From positions 48,075 through 112,074 of the forward strand of contig NZ_JAALJI010000025.1 in NCBI RefSeq assembly GCF_011064595.1: a stretch of DNA of 64,000 nt, in the 5' to 3' direction. The position numbers and the translations under genes were made by a program. The notes under the pieces were generated by a model that was not told where the DNA came from, ran no database searches, and saw nothing but the letters and a program-made list of their open reading frames with translations. This document shows, one piece after another, positions 27,499 through 36,823 of the stretch (its first letter is position 1; each line of letters begins with the position of its first letter). This DNA is from Paludisphaera soli. GTDB taxonomy: Bacteria > Planctomycetota > Planctomycetia > Isosphaerales > Isosphaeraceae.

Positions 27499-28091
27499 TC
27501 GGGCGTCCCTTCGGGGGCGGGAGCGGGCGCGGGGGGGGCGTCGAAGCTCACCCGGGGCGCGGCCCGCTCGCCCTCGTCGATCTGGAAGAAGGGCCGGGGC
27601 GTGAAGCCCGCCGCCGAGGCCACCAGCGACGACGGGAAGCCCTCGATCAGCGTGTTCAGGTCGCGGACCACGGCGTTGTAATAGCGGCGGGCGTACTGGA
27701 CGTGGTTCTCGACGTCGACGAGGGACCGATGCAGCTCCTGGAAGTTCCGCCCGGCCTTGAGGTCGGGGTACGCCTCGGCCACCGCGAACAGCCGGCCCAC
27801 CGCGCCCGAGAGGGTCTGCTCGGTCGCCCCGCGCTCCGGGACGGTGCCGGCCTGCGTGGCCCTCGTCCGGGCCTGGACGACCTCCTCCAGCGTGCCGGAC
27901 TCGTGCCTGGCGTACCCCTTGACCGTCTCGACGAGGGCCGGGACGAGGTCCCACCGCCGCTTGAGCTGGACGTCGATGTCGCTCCACGCGCCGTCGGCCC
28001 GCCGGCTCAGCCCCACCAGCCGGTTGTACGTCCACGCCAGGTACACGACCACCAGCCCCACGACCCCGGCCACGATCCAGAAAGCCGTCAC
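27495..28091 (-). CDS. lemA: LemA family protein
   Basis: 198 residues from a GTG at 28091, with AAGGGG eight bases upstream. An N-terminal membrane helix (FWIVAGVVGLVVVYLAW) is followed by the LemA helical bundle: YNRLVGLSRRADGAWSDIDV, LKRRWDLVPALVETVKGYA, then FQELHRSLVDVENHVQYARR and YYNAVVRDLNTLIEGFPS. The Pro/Ala-rich C-terminal tail (PPAPAPAPEG) is variable. LemA proteins are membrane-anchored with the bundle outside the cytoplasm in most models. Its stop overlaps the DUF2207 start, so the two are translationally coupled. Confidence 0.95.
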   Translation of the reverse strand: MTAFWIVAGVVGLVVVYLAWTYNRLVGLSRRADGAWSDIDVQLKRRWDLVPALVETVKGYARHESGTLEEVVQARTRATQAGTVPERGATEQTLSGAVGRLFAVAEAYPDLKAGRNFQELHRSLVDVENHVQYARRYYNAVVRDLNTLIEGFPSSLVASAAGFTPRPFFQIDEGERAAPRVSFDAPPAPAPAPEGTPE

Positions 28092-28286
28092 CGCAACGCC
28101 CCTTTCCCCAGCGCGGACCCGCCCCGATTCGCCACGCGTCCCATCCTATTCCGCCGCCCCGCCGGGGCGAAGTCCCCAGCCGCCGACTTCGCGGAATCCC
28201 CCCGGTCGGCCGCCTTGTCCTGTACGCGTTTCCACGCCATACTGGCGCGAAAAGGGGCCCGGGGACTTCCACTCCAGGCGGAGGCG

Positions 28287-29006
28287 ATGATGAGCACGTC
28301 GGCCCGAACTTCCCGCAGCGAACAGGTCCTCTATCCGGACAGCGACGGCAAGCCGATGTCGGACAACACGGTGCAGTTCCGCTGGATCGTCCTCATCAAG
28401 GAGGGGCTGGAGTTCCTCTTCCGCGACCGGCCGGACGTCTTCGTCGCGGGCGACCTCCTCTGGTACTACGAGGAGGGGAACCCCAAGGCCCGGACCGCCC
28501 CCGACGCGATGGTGGCCTTCGGCCGGCCGAAAGGGGACCGCGGCTCCTATCGCCAGTGGGAGGAGGCCGGCGTCGCGCCCCAGGTCGTCTTCGAAGTCCA
28601 GTCGCCCGGCAACCGCCCCGCCGAGATGCTGCGGAAGTTCCGCGTCTACGAGGATCGCGGCGTCGAGGAATACTACCTCTACGACCCCGACCACGGCCGC
28701 CTGCAAGCCTGGATCCGGCGCGACGGCCGCCTGCGCGAGGTCCCCGACCTGCGCGGCTGGATTAGCCCCCGGCTCGGCGTCCGCTTCGAGCCCGGCGAAG
28801 GCCCGGAAAGCCTCGGGATCTTCCACCCCGACGGATCCCCCTTCCGGACGCTCTTGAAGATCCAGGAAGTCGCCCTGGCCGAACGCCTCCGCGCCGACGC
28901 CGCCGAAGGCCGCGCCGACGCCGCCGAGGAGGCCGCCCGGGCCGAGCGTCTCCGGGCCGAGCGCCTTGCGGAGCGGCTCCGGGCGCTGGGAGAATCCGTC
29001 GATTGA
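28287..29006 (+). CDS. Uma2 family (DUF820) endonuclease-like protein
   Basis: 239 residues from ATG 28287 (or 28290), with GGAGG just upstream. The restriction-endonuclease-like fold of DUF820/Uma2 proteins is shown by APDAMVAFG (catalytic Asp), QVVFEVQSPGNRPAEM (the E-x-(K/Q)-type half motif, with Gln where many have Leu/Lys) and GVEEYYLYDP. The C-terminal 60 residues are a coiled coil built of repeats of RADAAE/RAERL. Such proteins are numerous in planctomycetes and cyanobacteria and their biological role is unclear. Divergent from the lemA gene. Confidence 0.9.
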   Translation: MMSTSARTSRSEQVLYPDSDGKPMSDNTVQFRWIVLIKEGLEFLFRDRPDVFVAGDLLWYYEEGNPKARTAPDAMVAFGRPKGDRGSYRQWEEAGVAPQVVFEVQSPGNRPAEMLRKFRVYEDRGVEEYYLYDPDHGRLQAWIRRDGRLREVPDLRGWISPRLGVRFEPGEGPESLGIFHPDGSPFRTLLKIQEVALAERLRADAAEGRADAAEEAARAERLRAERLAERLRALGESVD

Positions 29007-29037
29007 GCCCACGCCGAACCCCCATGGTGAAGCCTCC

Positions 29038-31194
29038 ATGACGATCCGAACCACGCTCCTCCGGCTGTTCGCCCTGACGCTTTCGATCCTGCCCGGTGCG
29101 GCCGCGAAGGCCGGGGAAGGGGGGGGCTTCCGGGCCGGGGCGGCCGTGGTGGACGTCTCGCCGACGGCCTTCCCGGTGATCGTCAACGGCGGCTTCCTCC
29201 AGGCGATCGGACATGAGACCCGAGACCCGCTCCACGCCCGCTGCGTCGTCCTGGAAGACGGCGCGACCCGCCTGGCGATCGCGGTCGTCGACAGCTGCAT
29301 GATGCCCCGCGAGCTGATCGACGAGGCCAAGGAACTCGCCTCGAAGAAGACCGGCATCCCCGTCGACCGGATGCTCGTCTCCGCCACCCACACCCACACC
29401 GCGCCTTCGGTCATGGGGTCTCTCGGCACGCCCGCCGACCCGGCCTACGCGAAGTTCCTGCCCGGCAAGATCGCCGAGGCGATCGAGAAGGCGGCGGCGG
29501 CCCTCGCCCCGGCCGAGGCCGGCTGGGGGGCGGTCGACGACCCCGAGCACACCCACACCCGGCGCTGGGTCCGACGCCCCGACAAGATGCTCGAGGACCC
29601 CTTCGGCGACAGGACCGTCCGGGCCAACATGCACCCCGGCTACGAGAACCCCGACGCCATCGCCCCCTCCGGCCCGACCGACCCCGCGCTCACCGTGCTG
29701 GCGATCCGCGAGCCCGGCGGCCGGCCCATCGCCGTGCTGGCCAACTACTCGATGCACTATTACGGCTCGAACCCCGTCTCGGCCGACTACTACGGACGGT
29801 TCGCCTCGGCCCTGGCGAGGAAGATCGCCCCGGACGGAGACGGCCCCGCGCCGGTCTGCATCATGTCGCAGGGGACCAGCGGCGACCAGATGTGGATGGA
29901 CTACGGCAAGGCCAAGGTCGACCCCGGCCTCGACGCCTACGCCGAAGGGGTCGCCGACTACGCCCTCCGCGCCTATCGATCCATCAAGGCCTACCAGGAC
30001 AAGCCGGCCCTGGCTATGGCCGAAAGTACGCTCACCCTCGGCCGCCGCCTGCCGAGCCCCGAGCGGATCGAATGGGCCCGCAAGATCGTCGAGGCGATGG
30101 GGGACCGGCCTCCCCAGAACTTCGGCGAGGTCTACCCCAAGGAGGTCCTCTACATCCGCGACGAGCCCGAGCGGACGCTCAAGCTCCAGGCCCTCCGCGT
30201 CGGCGACCTGGGGATCGTCGCCCTCCCCGACGAGGTCTTCGCCCTGACCGGCCTGAAGCTCAAGGCCCGCAGCCCGCTCCCCCTGACCATGAACGTCGAG
30301 CTGGCCAACGGCTCCGAGGGCTACATCCCGCCCCCCGAGCAGCACGTCCTGGGGGGCTACACCACCTGGCCCGCCCGCACCGCCGGCCTCGAAGTCCAGG
30401 CCGAGCCGAGGATCGTCGACGCCGCACTCGGCCTGCTGGAGCAGGTCGCCGGCAAGTCCCGACGCGCCGAGGCCCCCGCGCCGACCCGCTACGCCGAGGT
30501 CGTCCTGGCCGCCCGCCCCGCCGCGTTCTGGCGGCTCGACGAGATGGACGGCTCCGAGGCCCGCGACGCCTCCGGCCGCGAACACCCGGCCCAGCGAAAG
30601 GGGGGCGTGGCCCTCCACCTGCCGGGCCCCGACCTGCCCGGCTTCCGCGCGGCCGACGGCCGGATCGATCGAGCCAGCCACCTGGCCGGCGGCTCGCTGA
30701 CGGCCGAGCTGTCCGTCTCGCCCGAGGTCTACACCGTCGACTTCTGGTTCTGGAACGGGCTCGAACCGGCCGCGCGGCCCGTCGCCGGCGTCCTGTTCGA
30801 ACGCAGCCGCGACGACGCCCCCGGCGACGCCGTGCAGCTCTCCGGGACCGCCGAAGGGACCCCGCCCAACCGCCTCGTCTTCACCCACGGCGACCCGAAA
30901 GCCGCCCCCCCGGTGGTCGGCAAGACCGACGTGACGCCCAAGGCCTGGCACCACCTGGCGCTCGTGCGTCAGGGCCGCCGCGTCCTCGTCTTCCTCGACG
31001 GTGTCCCGGAGATCGAGGCCGACGCCGACGCGGCCCCGCTGCCGAAGGGGGTCTCGTCCACGTTCACGCTCGGCGACCGCCGCCAGCCCGCCGCGAGCCT
31101 GGAGGGCCTGCTCGACGAGGTCGCCGTCTACGACCGGGCCCTCAAGGCCGACGAGATCGCCGAGCACGTTCGGGCCGCCCGCGACCCGCAGTGA
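29038..31194 (+). CDS. Neutral-ceramidase-like protein with C-terminal LamG domain
   Basis: 718 residues. A signal peptide (about 1-25) precedes a domain resembling neutral/alkaline ceramidase N-terminal regions: AGAAVVDVSPTAFPVIVNGG, SATHTHTAPS (zinc ligands His118 and His120), NYSMHYYGSN and GTSGDQMW. Residues about 500-718 look like a concanavalin/LamG module (FWRLDEMDGSEARDASG, AWHHLALVRQGRRVLVFLDG, LDEVAVYDRAL). This architecture is common among planctomycete secreted enzymes. Substrate could be a lipid amide or glycoside; the sequence does not decide. Only weak ribosome-binding sequence precedes ATG 29038. Confidence 0.85.
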   Translation: MTIRTTLLRLFALTLSILPGAAAKAGEGGGFRAGAAVVDVSPTAFPVIVNGGFLQAIGHETRDPLHARCVVLEDGATRLAIAVVDSCMMPRELIDEAKELASKKTGIPVDRMLVSATHTHTAPSVMGSLGTPADPAYAKFLPGKIAEAIEKAAAALAPAEAGWGAVDDPEHTHTRRWVRRPDKMLEDPFGDRTVRANMHPGYENPDAIAPSGPTDPALTVLAIREPGGRPIAVLANYSMHYYGSNPVSADYYGRFASALARKIAPDGDGPAPVCIMSQGTSGDQMWMDYGKAKVDPGLDAYAEGVADYALRAYRSIKAYQDKPALAMAESTLTLGRRLPSPERIEWARKIVEAMGDRPPQNFGEVYPKEVLYIRDEPERTLKLQALRVGDLGIVALPDEVFALTGLKLKARSPLPLTMNVELANGSEGYIPPPEQHVLGGYTTWPARTAGLEVQAEPRIVDAALGLLEQVAGKSRRAEAPAPTRYAEVVLAARPAAFWRLDEMDGSEARDASGREHPAQRKGGVALHLPGPDLPGFRAADGRIDRASHLAGGSLTAELSVSPEVYTVDFWFWNGLEPAARPVAGVLFERSRDDAPGDAVQLSGTAEGTPPNRLVFTHGDPKAAPPVVGKTDVTPKAWHHLALVRQGRRVLVFLDGVPEIEADADAAPLPKGVSSTFTLGDRRQPAASLEGLLDEVAVYDRALKADEIAEHVRAARDPQ

Positions 31195-31225
31195 TCCCCG
31201 GCCCGAAGGCGGGCGGGCCGGCGGT

Positions 31226-31525
31226 TCACGTCGGCTCGCCCCGCTGCGCCCTGAGCGTGCGCTCGATGAATCGACGCACCGAGGGCTCCAGCAGCTTGAG
31301 CGCCAGCGGGATCTTCCCCCGCGCGTGGACGTGCGTCGGGTCCAGGTCCAGCACCACCGCGTACGACGGGCCCGACAATGACGCCGACGTCCGGTCCTCG
31401 GACCACTCCACCGCGTGGATCCAGCGCGCGTAGTCCGCCCGCGCCTTCTCGATCGTCGTCTCGAAGTTCGCCCGTGCGGCCTCCCACGGCTGCCCGTGCT
31501 CGATGGACATGTTCAACTGGGCCAT
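31226..31525 (-). CDS. Polyhydroxyalkanoic acid system-like small protein
   Basis: 99 residues. The pattern MAQLNMSIEHGQPWEAARANFE, VLDLDPTHVHARGKIPLALKLL and the terminal VRRFIERTL resembles the putative PHA granule-region protein family (TIGR02610/PHA_gran_rgn type), in which a beta strand pair precedes a C-terminal helix. No PHA synthase lies nearby, so any role in granules is not supported by context. A G/A-rich sequence precedes ATG 31525. It is divergent from the secreted protein gene at 31668 and convergent with the LamG gene. Confidence 0.5.
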   Translation of the reverse strand: MAQLNMSIEHGQPWEAARANFETTIEKARADYARWIHAVEWSEDRTSASLSGPSYAVVLDLDPTHVHARGKIPLALKLLEPSVRRFIERTLRAQRGEPT

Positions 31526-31548
31526 TTCAAAATCTTTCTCGCGTTGAC

Positions 31549-31577
31549 TTGACGCCCGTACACCAGCGATGTATGTT
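31549..31577 (+). promoter_or_regulatory. Sigma-70-like promoter of the 31668 gene
   Basis: TTGACG (31549-31554) and TATGTT (31572-31577) are separated by 17 bases, an optimal spacer. It lies about 90 bases upstream of the start with its GGGAGG ribosome site. It is one of few clear promoters in this GC-rich window. Confidence 0.45.
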
Positions 31578-31667
31578 TCGACGTCCCTGGTGGCGGAGCA
31601 ACCGGAGCGGAGACCTGGAGGGTCAAAATTCGCCCATTTCCCACGAACGGATTATAGGGAGGTTGTC

Positions 31668-32225
31668 ATGCTGCGTCTCTTCGCGTTCAACCTGATGGTC
31701 CTGTCCGCCAGCCTGGTCGCCACCGCCCTCGGCGCCGGCGACGATTCCGAGAAGGCCGCGCCGGTCACCGCGAAGGCGGCCTTCGAGCGCCTCAAGACCC
31801 TGAAGGGGGACTGGATCCACCAGGGCGAAGGCTGCGACCCCACCGGCGAGAAGGAGCCAGGGTACGACCGGGTGGAGTACAAGCTCACCGGCGCCGGCTC
31901 GGCCCTGGTCGAGGTCAGCGGCCCCGGCACGAAGATGGAGATGGTCTCCGTCTATCACCTCGACGGCGAGGACCTGGTCATGGTCCACTACTGCCCCGCC
32001 CAGAACCAGCCGAGGATGAAGCTGGACCGGGCCGCGTCGAAGCCCGACCGCCTGGTCTTCGCCTTCGACGGCGGCTCCAACTGCGACCCCGCGAAGGGGG
32101 GCTACATCTGCGGACTGACCCTGACCTTCAAGGCCGATTCCAAGGTCGACGCCGACTGGGAGTTCACCCCGAACGGCACGCAGAAGGAGCACACCGCCTT
32201 CGAGCTGACCCGCGCGGAGAAGTGA
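31668..32225 (+). CDS. Secreted beta-barrel-like protein of unknown function
   Basis: 185 residues with a signal peptide (LFAFNLMVLSASLVATALG). The rest is beta-rich and resembles lipocalin-like small domains: AFERLKTLKGDWIHQGEG, a VEYKLTGAGSALVEVSGPG strand pair and MEMVSVYHLDGEDLVMVHYC. Two cysteine pairs are possible. ATG 31668 has GGGAGG at ideal distance and a plausible promoter upstream. A strong terminator at 32267-32317 ends the transcript. Homologues with THAP4/DUF1579-like folds come to mind, but assignment is uncertain. Probably periplasmic. Confidence 0.7.
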   Translation: MLRLFAFNLMVLSASLVATALGAGDDSEKAAPVTAKAAFERLKTLKGDWIHQGEGCDPTGEKEPGYDRVEYKLTGAGSALVEVSGPGTKMEMVSVYHLDGEDLVMVHYCPAQNQPRMKLDRAASKPDRLVFAFDGGSNCDPAKGGYICGLTLTFKADSKVDADWEFTPNGTQKEHTAFELTRAEK

Positions 32226-32266
32226 CGACCGGGTGAGCCCCCGCATTACCGGGAAACCGGAAGCCC

Positions 32267-32317
32267 CGACGCCCCGGAAGCCTTCGCGAGAGCGGCGGCC
32301 CCGGGGCGTCGCCTTTT
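32267..32317 (+). terminator. Rho-independent terminator
   Basis: Arms CGACGCCCCGG (32267-32277) and CCGGGGCGTCG (32301-32311) pair perfectly over 11 bp across a 23-base loop, followed by CCTTTT. It lies 40 bases after the stop of the secreted protein gene. Confidence 0.8.
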
Positions 32318-32420
32318 CCGCCCCGCCCCCTTCGGGCCGTTGTGCCGGGCCGTCGACGCGGTATCTTGGGGGGTCGTGCGAGGGTGAACGGAACTGGAAA
32401 CGAGCGAGGGGACGACGAGC

Positions 32421-33320
32421 ATGGCGCGAGCGACGAGGATGCGGGCGTGGGTCGCGGCGGGGGCGTTCGGGATGGCCTGCCTCGGCCTGGTCGGGGCCGC
32501 GAAGGCCGCCGACAAGCTGAAGGTGCTGATCGTCGAGGGCCAGAACAACCACGAGTGGAAGACGACGACCCCGCTCCTGAAGGCGGAGCTGGAGCGGTCG
32601 GGCCGGTTCGAGACCAGCGTGGCGACCACGCCGCCGAGCAAGGCCCCGGCCTCGGCCTGGGAGTCGTTCCATCCCGGCTTCAAGGGCTACGACGTCGTCC
32701 TGACCAACTACAACGGCGACCCCTGGCCGGCCGCGATCCGCGAGGAGCTGGAGGAGTACGTCGGCGGCGGCGGCGGGCTCGTGGTGATGCACGCGGCCAA
32801 CAACGCCTTCGCCGACTGGCCGGCCTACAACGAGATGATCGGCCTGGGCTGGCGCGACCCGGGCTTCGGCGACCGGATCACGATCGACGACGCCGGCCAG
32901 GCCGTCCGCACCCCCAAGGGCGAAGGCCCCGGCTCCGGCCACGGCCCCCGGCACGCCTACACCGTCGAAGTCCGCAAGGCCGACCACCCCATCGTCAAGG
33001 GCCTCCCCCGCAAGTGGACCCACGCCGTCGACGAGCTGTACCACGGCCAGCGCGGGCCGGCGAAGGGCATGGAGGTGCTCGCCTCGGCCTATTCCGACAA
33101 GGCCCAGGGGGGCACCGGCGCGAACGAGCCGATGGTCTGGACCGTCCCGTTCGGCAAGGGCCGCGTCGTCACCAACGTCATGGGCCACGTCGCCGGCGAC
33201 GACCTCGGCGCCGTCAAGGCCCCCGACTTCCTCGCCCTGATCGCCCGCGCCGCCGAGTGGGCCGCCACCGGCGACGTCACCCTGCCCGTCCCGGCCGACT
33301 TCCCCGCCGCGGCGAAGTGA
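32421..33320 (+). CDS. Secreted ThuA-domain protein
   Basis: 299 residues: signal peptide (about 1-30) followed by a ThuA (trehalose-utilisation, class I glutamine amidotransferase-like) domain. Key stretches are VLIVEGQNNHEWKTTTPLLK, YDVVLTNYNGDPWPAAIREELEEYV and GGGLVVMHAANNAFADWP, then TVEVRKADHPIVKGLP and GRVVTNVMGHV. ThuA-domain proteins in planctomycetes are widespread and often exported; their enzymatic role is poorly defined. The gene appears monocistronic, with the acyltransferase-like gene 130 bases downstream. Confidence 0.9.
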   Translation: MARATRMRAWVAAGAFGMACLGLVGAAKAADKLKVLIVEGQNNHEWKTTTPLLKAELERSGRFETSVATTPPSKAPASAWESFHPGFKGYDVVLTNYNGDPWPAAIREELEEYVGGGGGLVVMHAANNAFADWPAYNEMIGLGWRDPGFGDRITIDDAGQAVRTPKGEGPGSGHGPRHAYTVEVRKADHPIVKGLPRKWTHAVDELYHGQRGPAKGMEVLASAYSDKAQGGTGANEPMVWTVPFGKGRVVTNVMGHVAGDDLGAVKAPDFLALIARAAEWAATGDVTLPVPADFPAAAK

Positions 33321-33450
33321 ACATCCCGGCCGGCCCGCCGCCCCCTCCCCGAACCGGCTCCCCCCCGGCGCGGGGCGATCGACGCGGCGGCGGGCGGGCC
33401 GTTAGAATCGTCGTCGCCAGGACCATCACCCGACGCTGGGGGAGCCGCCC

Positions 33451-34668
33451 ATGCCGAGCCTCGCGACCGAGCCGCCGATCGACGACGACCTGAACGACCT
33501 GCCCGAAGACCGGGCCTTCGCGACCGAAGCCCCGCTCGACGACGGCCCCCCCCCGGAGCCCCCGGCCAAACCCGAGCGGCTGGTCTCGATCGACGCCCTC
33601 CGTGGGTTCGACATGTTCTGGATCATCGGCGGCGACGCCCTCGCTCGCGCCCTCTGCCGCTGGTGGGGCACGCCCGAGGCCGCGACGCTCGGCGAGCAGT
33701 TCGAGCACGTCGATTGGGAAGGCTTCCGGTTCTACGACCTGATCTTCCCGATGTTCCTGTTCGTCGTCGGGGCCGTCATCCCGTTCTCGCTGAAGAAGTA
33801 CCAGACCGGCGAGAGCCCCCGCGGGCACGCCCTCTGGCGGACGGCCCGCCGCGTGGCGCTCCTACTGGCGCTGGCGTTCATCTACAACGGCGCCCTCAAG
33901 TTCGACTTCGCCAACCTCCGCTACGTCGGCGTGCTCCAGAGGATCGCGGTCTGCTACGGCGTCGCGGCGGTCATCTACCTGTTCACGAAGGCGCGCACCC
34001 AGGCGATCGTCGCCGGCGTGATCCTGCTCGGCTACTGGGCGCTGCTGGCGCTCGTGCCGGCCCCGGAGACGGGCCTGCGGGGCGACTACAGCAAGGAGAC
34101 GAACCTCTCGGGCTACGTCGACCGCCACGTCTTGCCGGGCAAGATCATGAAGAGCTACTACGGCTACGGCGACAACGAGGGGCTGCTCTCCACGATCCCC
34201 GCCGTGGCGACCGCGCTGCTCGGCGTCCTGGCCGGCGAGTGGCTGCTGAGCCGCCGCAAGCCCTGGGCGAAGGCCGTCGGGCTGCTGGGGGCGGGCGCCC
34301 TCTGCGTGGCGACCGGCTACTTCTGGGGCCAGAGCTTCCCCATCATCAAGAACCTCTGGACCAGCTCGTTCGTCCTCGTCGCCGGGGGCTTCAGCCTGCT
34401 CCTGCTCGGGCTCTTCTACCTGGTGATCGACGTCTGGAAGCTGCGGGCCTGGGCCTTCTTCTTCGTCGTGATCGGCATGAACGCGATCACCATCTACATG
34501 GCCCAGAGCATCATCCCGTTCGGGACGATCCGCGACTACTTCCTGTCGGGGACTCTGGCGCTGCTGGACAAACCCGTCGCCCTCATCATCGGCGCGGTCG
34601 GCCTGCTCGCGGTGAAGTGGCTGTTCCTGTACCACCTCTACCGCACGAAGACCTTCCTGCGGGTCTGA
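33451..34668 (+). CDS. Membrane acyltransferase, HGSNAT/DUF5009-like
   Basis: 405 residues. A Pro/Asp-rich cytosolic N-terminus (1-42) is followed by the family signature RLVSIDALRGFDMFWI at about 43-58 and roughly ten membrane helices. Features such as YDLIFPMFLFVVGAVIPFSL, GVLQRIAVCYG and VIGMNAITIYM match heparan-alpha-glucosaminide N-acetyltransferase-like and DUF5009 proteins. These move acyl groups onto glycans across the membrane, consistent with the glycan-degrading, secretory lifestyle suggested by the rest of the window. A perfect 14-bp hairpin follows. Confidence 0.88.
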   Translation: MPSLATEPPIDDDLNDLPEDRAFATEAPLDDGPPPEPPAKPERLVSIDALRGFDMFWIIGGDALARALCRWWGTPEAATLGEQFEHVDWEGFRFYDLIFPMFLFVVGAVIPFSLKKYQTGESPRGHALWRTARRVALLLALAFIYNGALKFDFANLRYVGVLQRIAVCYGVAAVIYLFTKARTQAIVAGVILLGYWALLALVPAPETGLRGDYSKETNLSGYVDRHVLPGKIMKSYYGYGDNEGLLSTIPAVATALLGVLAGEWLLSRRKPWAKAVGLLGAGALCVATGYFWGQSFPIIKNLWTSSFVLVAGGFSLLLLGLFYLVIDVWKLRAWAFFFVVIGMNAITIYMAQSIIPFGTIRDYFLSGTLALLDKPVALIIGAVGLLAVKWLFLYHLYRTKTFLRV

Positions 34669-34686
34669 TCCCAGGGGCTCGGCGCG

Positions 34687-34720
34687 CGACGACGCCCGGC
34701 GCGAAGGCCGGGCGTCGTCG
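34687..34720. terminator. Bidirectional hairpin between convergent genes
   Basis: CGACGACGCCCGGC (34687-34700) and GCCGGGCGTCGTCG (34707-34720) pair perfectly over 14 bp around a GCGAAG loop. It lies between the ends of the acyltransferase gene (34668) and the BON gene (34755). Confidence 0.75.
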
Positions 34721-34754
34721 GTCGTCTCCTGATCGAATCCCGAAGGCCGACCGT

Positions 34755-35294
34755 TCAGTCCTGGGGGACCGTGGCGGGGGCCTCCGTGCGGGGCTGGACG
34801 CGGACCCTGGGGGCCGCCGGGCGGGCCGCCTTGGGGCGGGGGTCGGCCTCGATGGTCTCGGTCTCGGTGCGGACGGCGAGCTGGTCGACGACCCGCGTGA
34901 CGCCCACGGTCTCGGCGGCGAGGTCGGCGGCGTGCTTCTTGGCCGCCTCGTCCGGCACCAGGCCCCGAAGGGTGACGATGCCCTGGGCCTCGGACGTGAT
35001 GTCGAAGGTGCTGGTTTCGAGGTGCTTGTCCCAGTGCAGGCGGCCGTAGACGCGGGCCTCGATGCTCATGTCGTTGATGCGGGCCTGGGTGGCCTCGTAC
35101 GACTCGCGGACCACCTCCTTGGTCTTGGTAAAGCCGCGTTCGAGCCCCTGGCGGAGCGACCGCCCGGCCTCGTCCAGCTTCACGCCGGCCCGCTCGATCG
35201 GGCCGGGCTCCTGCTGCGCCCGCAAGGCCGCGCCCCCGGCCAGAAGGGCCGTCCCCATCGCCGCCGCCGCGCCGAACCGCTTGAATCCGCTCAT
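34755..35294 (-). CDS. Secreted BON-domain protein
   Basis: 179 residues with a signal peptide (AAAAMGTALLAGGAALRA) and AAGGAG before the ATG at 35294. Residues about 75-150 form one BON domain: ARVYGRLHWDKHLETSTFDI, GIVTLRGLVPDEAAKKHAADLA, and TRVVDQLAV. BON domains bind phospholipid or membrane surfaces and stabilise the envelope, as in OsmY. The C-terminal tail is Pro/Arg-rich. Transcribed away from the DUF1559 gene and ending at the shared hairpin terminator. Confidence 0.9.
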   Translation of the reverse strand: MSGFKRFGAAAAMGTALLAGGAALRAQQEPGPIERAGVKLDEAGRSLRQGLERGFTKTKEVVRESYEATQARINDMSIEARVYGRLHWDKHLETSTFDITSEAQGIVTLRGLVPDEAAKKHAADLAAETVGVTRVVDQLAVRTETETIEADPRPKAARPAAPRVRVQPRTEAPATVPQD

Positions 35295-35504
35295 CCGCCA
35301 ACTCCTTTGCGAGAAACCACTCGAACGGGCGGCCCCCGGCCTCGCCGGCGCGCCGCCCCACGCACTCCATCACTGGCAAGAAGCGTACCAGCCAGGGAGT
35401 CGGGCGGCGAGATCCCGACGAAAACAAAAAAAGCCGACCCGTCGCGAGCCGGGTGGCTGGCGAGGGGTCGGCGAGGGTTTGATCAGGTCAGGTCGACCGG
35501 GCGA

Positions 35505-36635
35505 TCAATAGGCGTCGGAGCTGATGATCTCGCCGCCGGCCTTGGTGCCGAGCGACCACCAGATGTTCATGGAGATGGAGCTCTTGACGAACCGGGTGGA
35601 TCCGTCGGCCAGCAGCACGTTGGCGCCGCCGGAGTGGTTGCTGGTGGCGTTGGTGATGTGCGCGTGGTCGGTGGACTCCACGGGGCAGCCACCGCAGCCG
35701 AAGCGGCAGCTCGCCCACTTGTGCTGGGTCGAGTTCGGTGGGACGATCGTGCTGAACATCGTCCAGGCTTCGCAGCCCCAGCCCCAGTGGCGGCCGCGGT
35801 CGGTCGACAGGCCGTTGCCCGGGGTCGCCTGCTGGAAGCGGGCGGTGCACTCCTGGAGGCGGTTGCCCATGACGACGCCGGGGACGGCCTCGTTCATGGT
35901 CAGGTAGGTGAAGGCGTCGGTGGCGTCGCCGTTGGGCGGGGCGCCGGCGCTGTCGGGCAGGTTGGTGCCGGTCGTGTAGGGGACGGCGCGCTGGCCGCCC
36001 GAGCCGACGAGGCCTTCGCTGAAGGCGATGGTGTTCGAGGTGCCGTCGGTGCAGTCGGCCACGCCGTAGGTGGTCTGGTAGGAGAACAGGCCGGCGCTCT
36101 TGATGCCGCCGCAGTTCGGCGGGGCCGCGCGGGGCGTGCCCCAGTCGGAGTTGATGCTGGTGCCGCGGCTGGCGTAGTAGTTGTTATAGTACTGCCGGCC
36201 GCCGTTGGAATCGGACGGGCAGAGCATGAAGCTGAGCTTGGTCCGCCAGGCCGTCGTGTTGCGGGCATCGCCGCCGCCCAGGATGGGGTCGAAGTAGAAG
36301 TTGGCGGCGTTGTAGACCTGCTGCTGCTCCATGTAGCCCAGCAGCAGCGCCTGGGCGCTCCAGCCGGCCCACTGGATGCACGCGTCGTTGCCGCTGCCGT
36401 TACCGGGCTGGAAGGACGCCGAGACGCCCATCGGGAACGAGTTGTTCGACGTGTGGTAGTTGTGCATCCCCAAGCCCATCTGCTTGAGGTTGTTGATGCA
36501 CTGGGCCCGGCGGGCCGCCTCGCGCGCCGACTGGACGGCGGGCAGCAGCAGGGCGATGAGCACCGCGATGATCGCGATCACGACGAGAAGTTCGATCAGG
36601 GTGAAGCCCCGATCGCGACGATGGATCTCTTGCAT
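35505..36635 (-). CDS. DUF1559 pilin-like secreted protein
   Basis: 376 residues. A prepilin-type N-terminus ([19 protein letters not shown], cleavage before Phe) directs type IV pilin-like assembly or secretion. The DUF1559 signature follows: [37 protein letters not shown], and the H-x9-DG motif [12 protein letters not shown] near the C-terminus. Cysteine pairs in the C-terminal half suggest disulphides. DUF1559 proteins are a planctomycete hallmark of unknown exact function. ATG 36635 has AGAGG upstream. A small lipoprotein gene precedes it in the same orientation. Confidence 0.93.
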   Translation of the reverse strand: MQEIHRRDRGFTLIELLVVIAIIAVLIALLLPAVQSAREAARRAQCINNLKQMGLGMHNYHTSNNSFPMGVSASFQPGNGSGNDACIQWAGWSAQALLLGYMEQQQVYNAANFYFDPILGGGDARNTTAWRTKLSFMLCPSDSNGGRQYYNNYYASRGTSINSDWGTPRAAPPNCGGIKSAGLFSYQTTYGVADCTDGTSNTIAFSEGLVGSGGQRAVPYTTGTNLPDSAGAPPNGDATDAFTYLTMNEAVPGVVMGNRLQECTARFQQATPGNGLSTDRGRHWGWGCEAWTMFSTIVPPNSTQHKWASCRFGCGGCPVESTDHAHITNATSNHSGGANVLLADGSTRFVKSSISMNIWWSLGTKAGGEIISSDAY

Positions 36636-36823
36636 AGAAAGCCTCTTAAGATGGAAGGGGGGGACGACGACGAATGACGAGACACCGACGGATCGACCCG
36701 ACGGCGAGGACGCCGGGGTCGGAGACACGCCCGGCGGAGGGCCGCTCCCGGATCGGCGGAAGATCGGATGAATTCCAGGACGACCGCCCGGTACGGGCCT
36801 GACCGGCGCGAGCCCGCGCGAGG

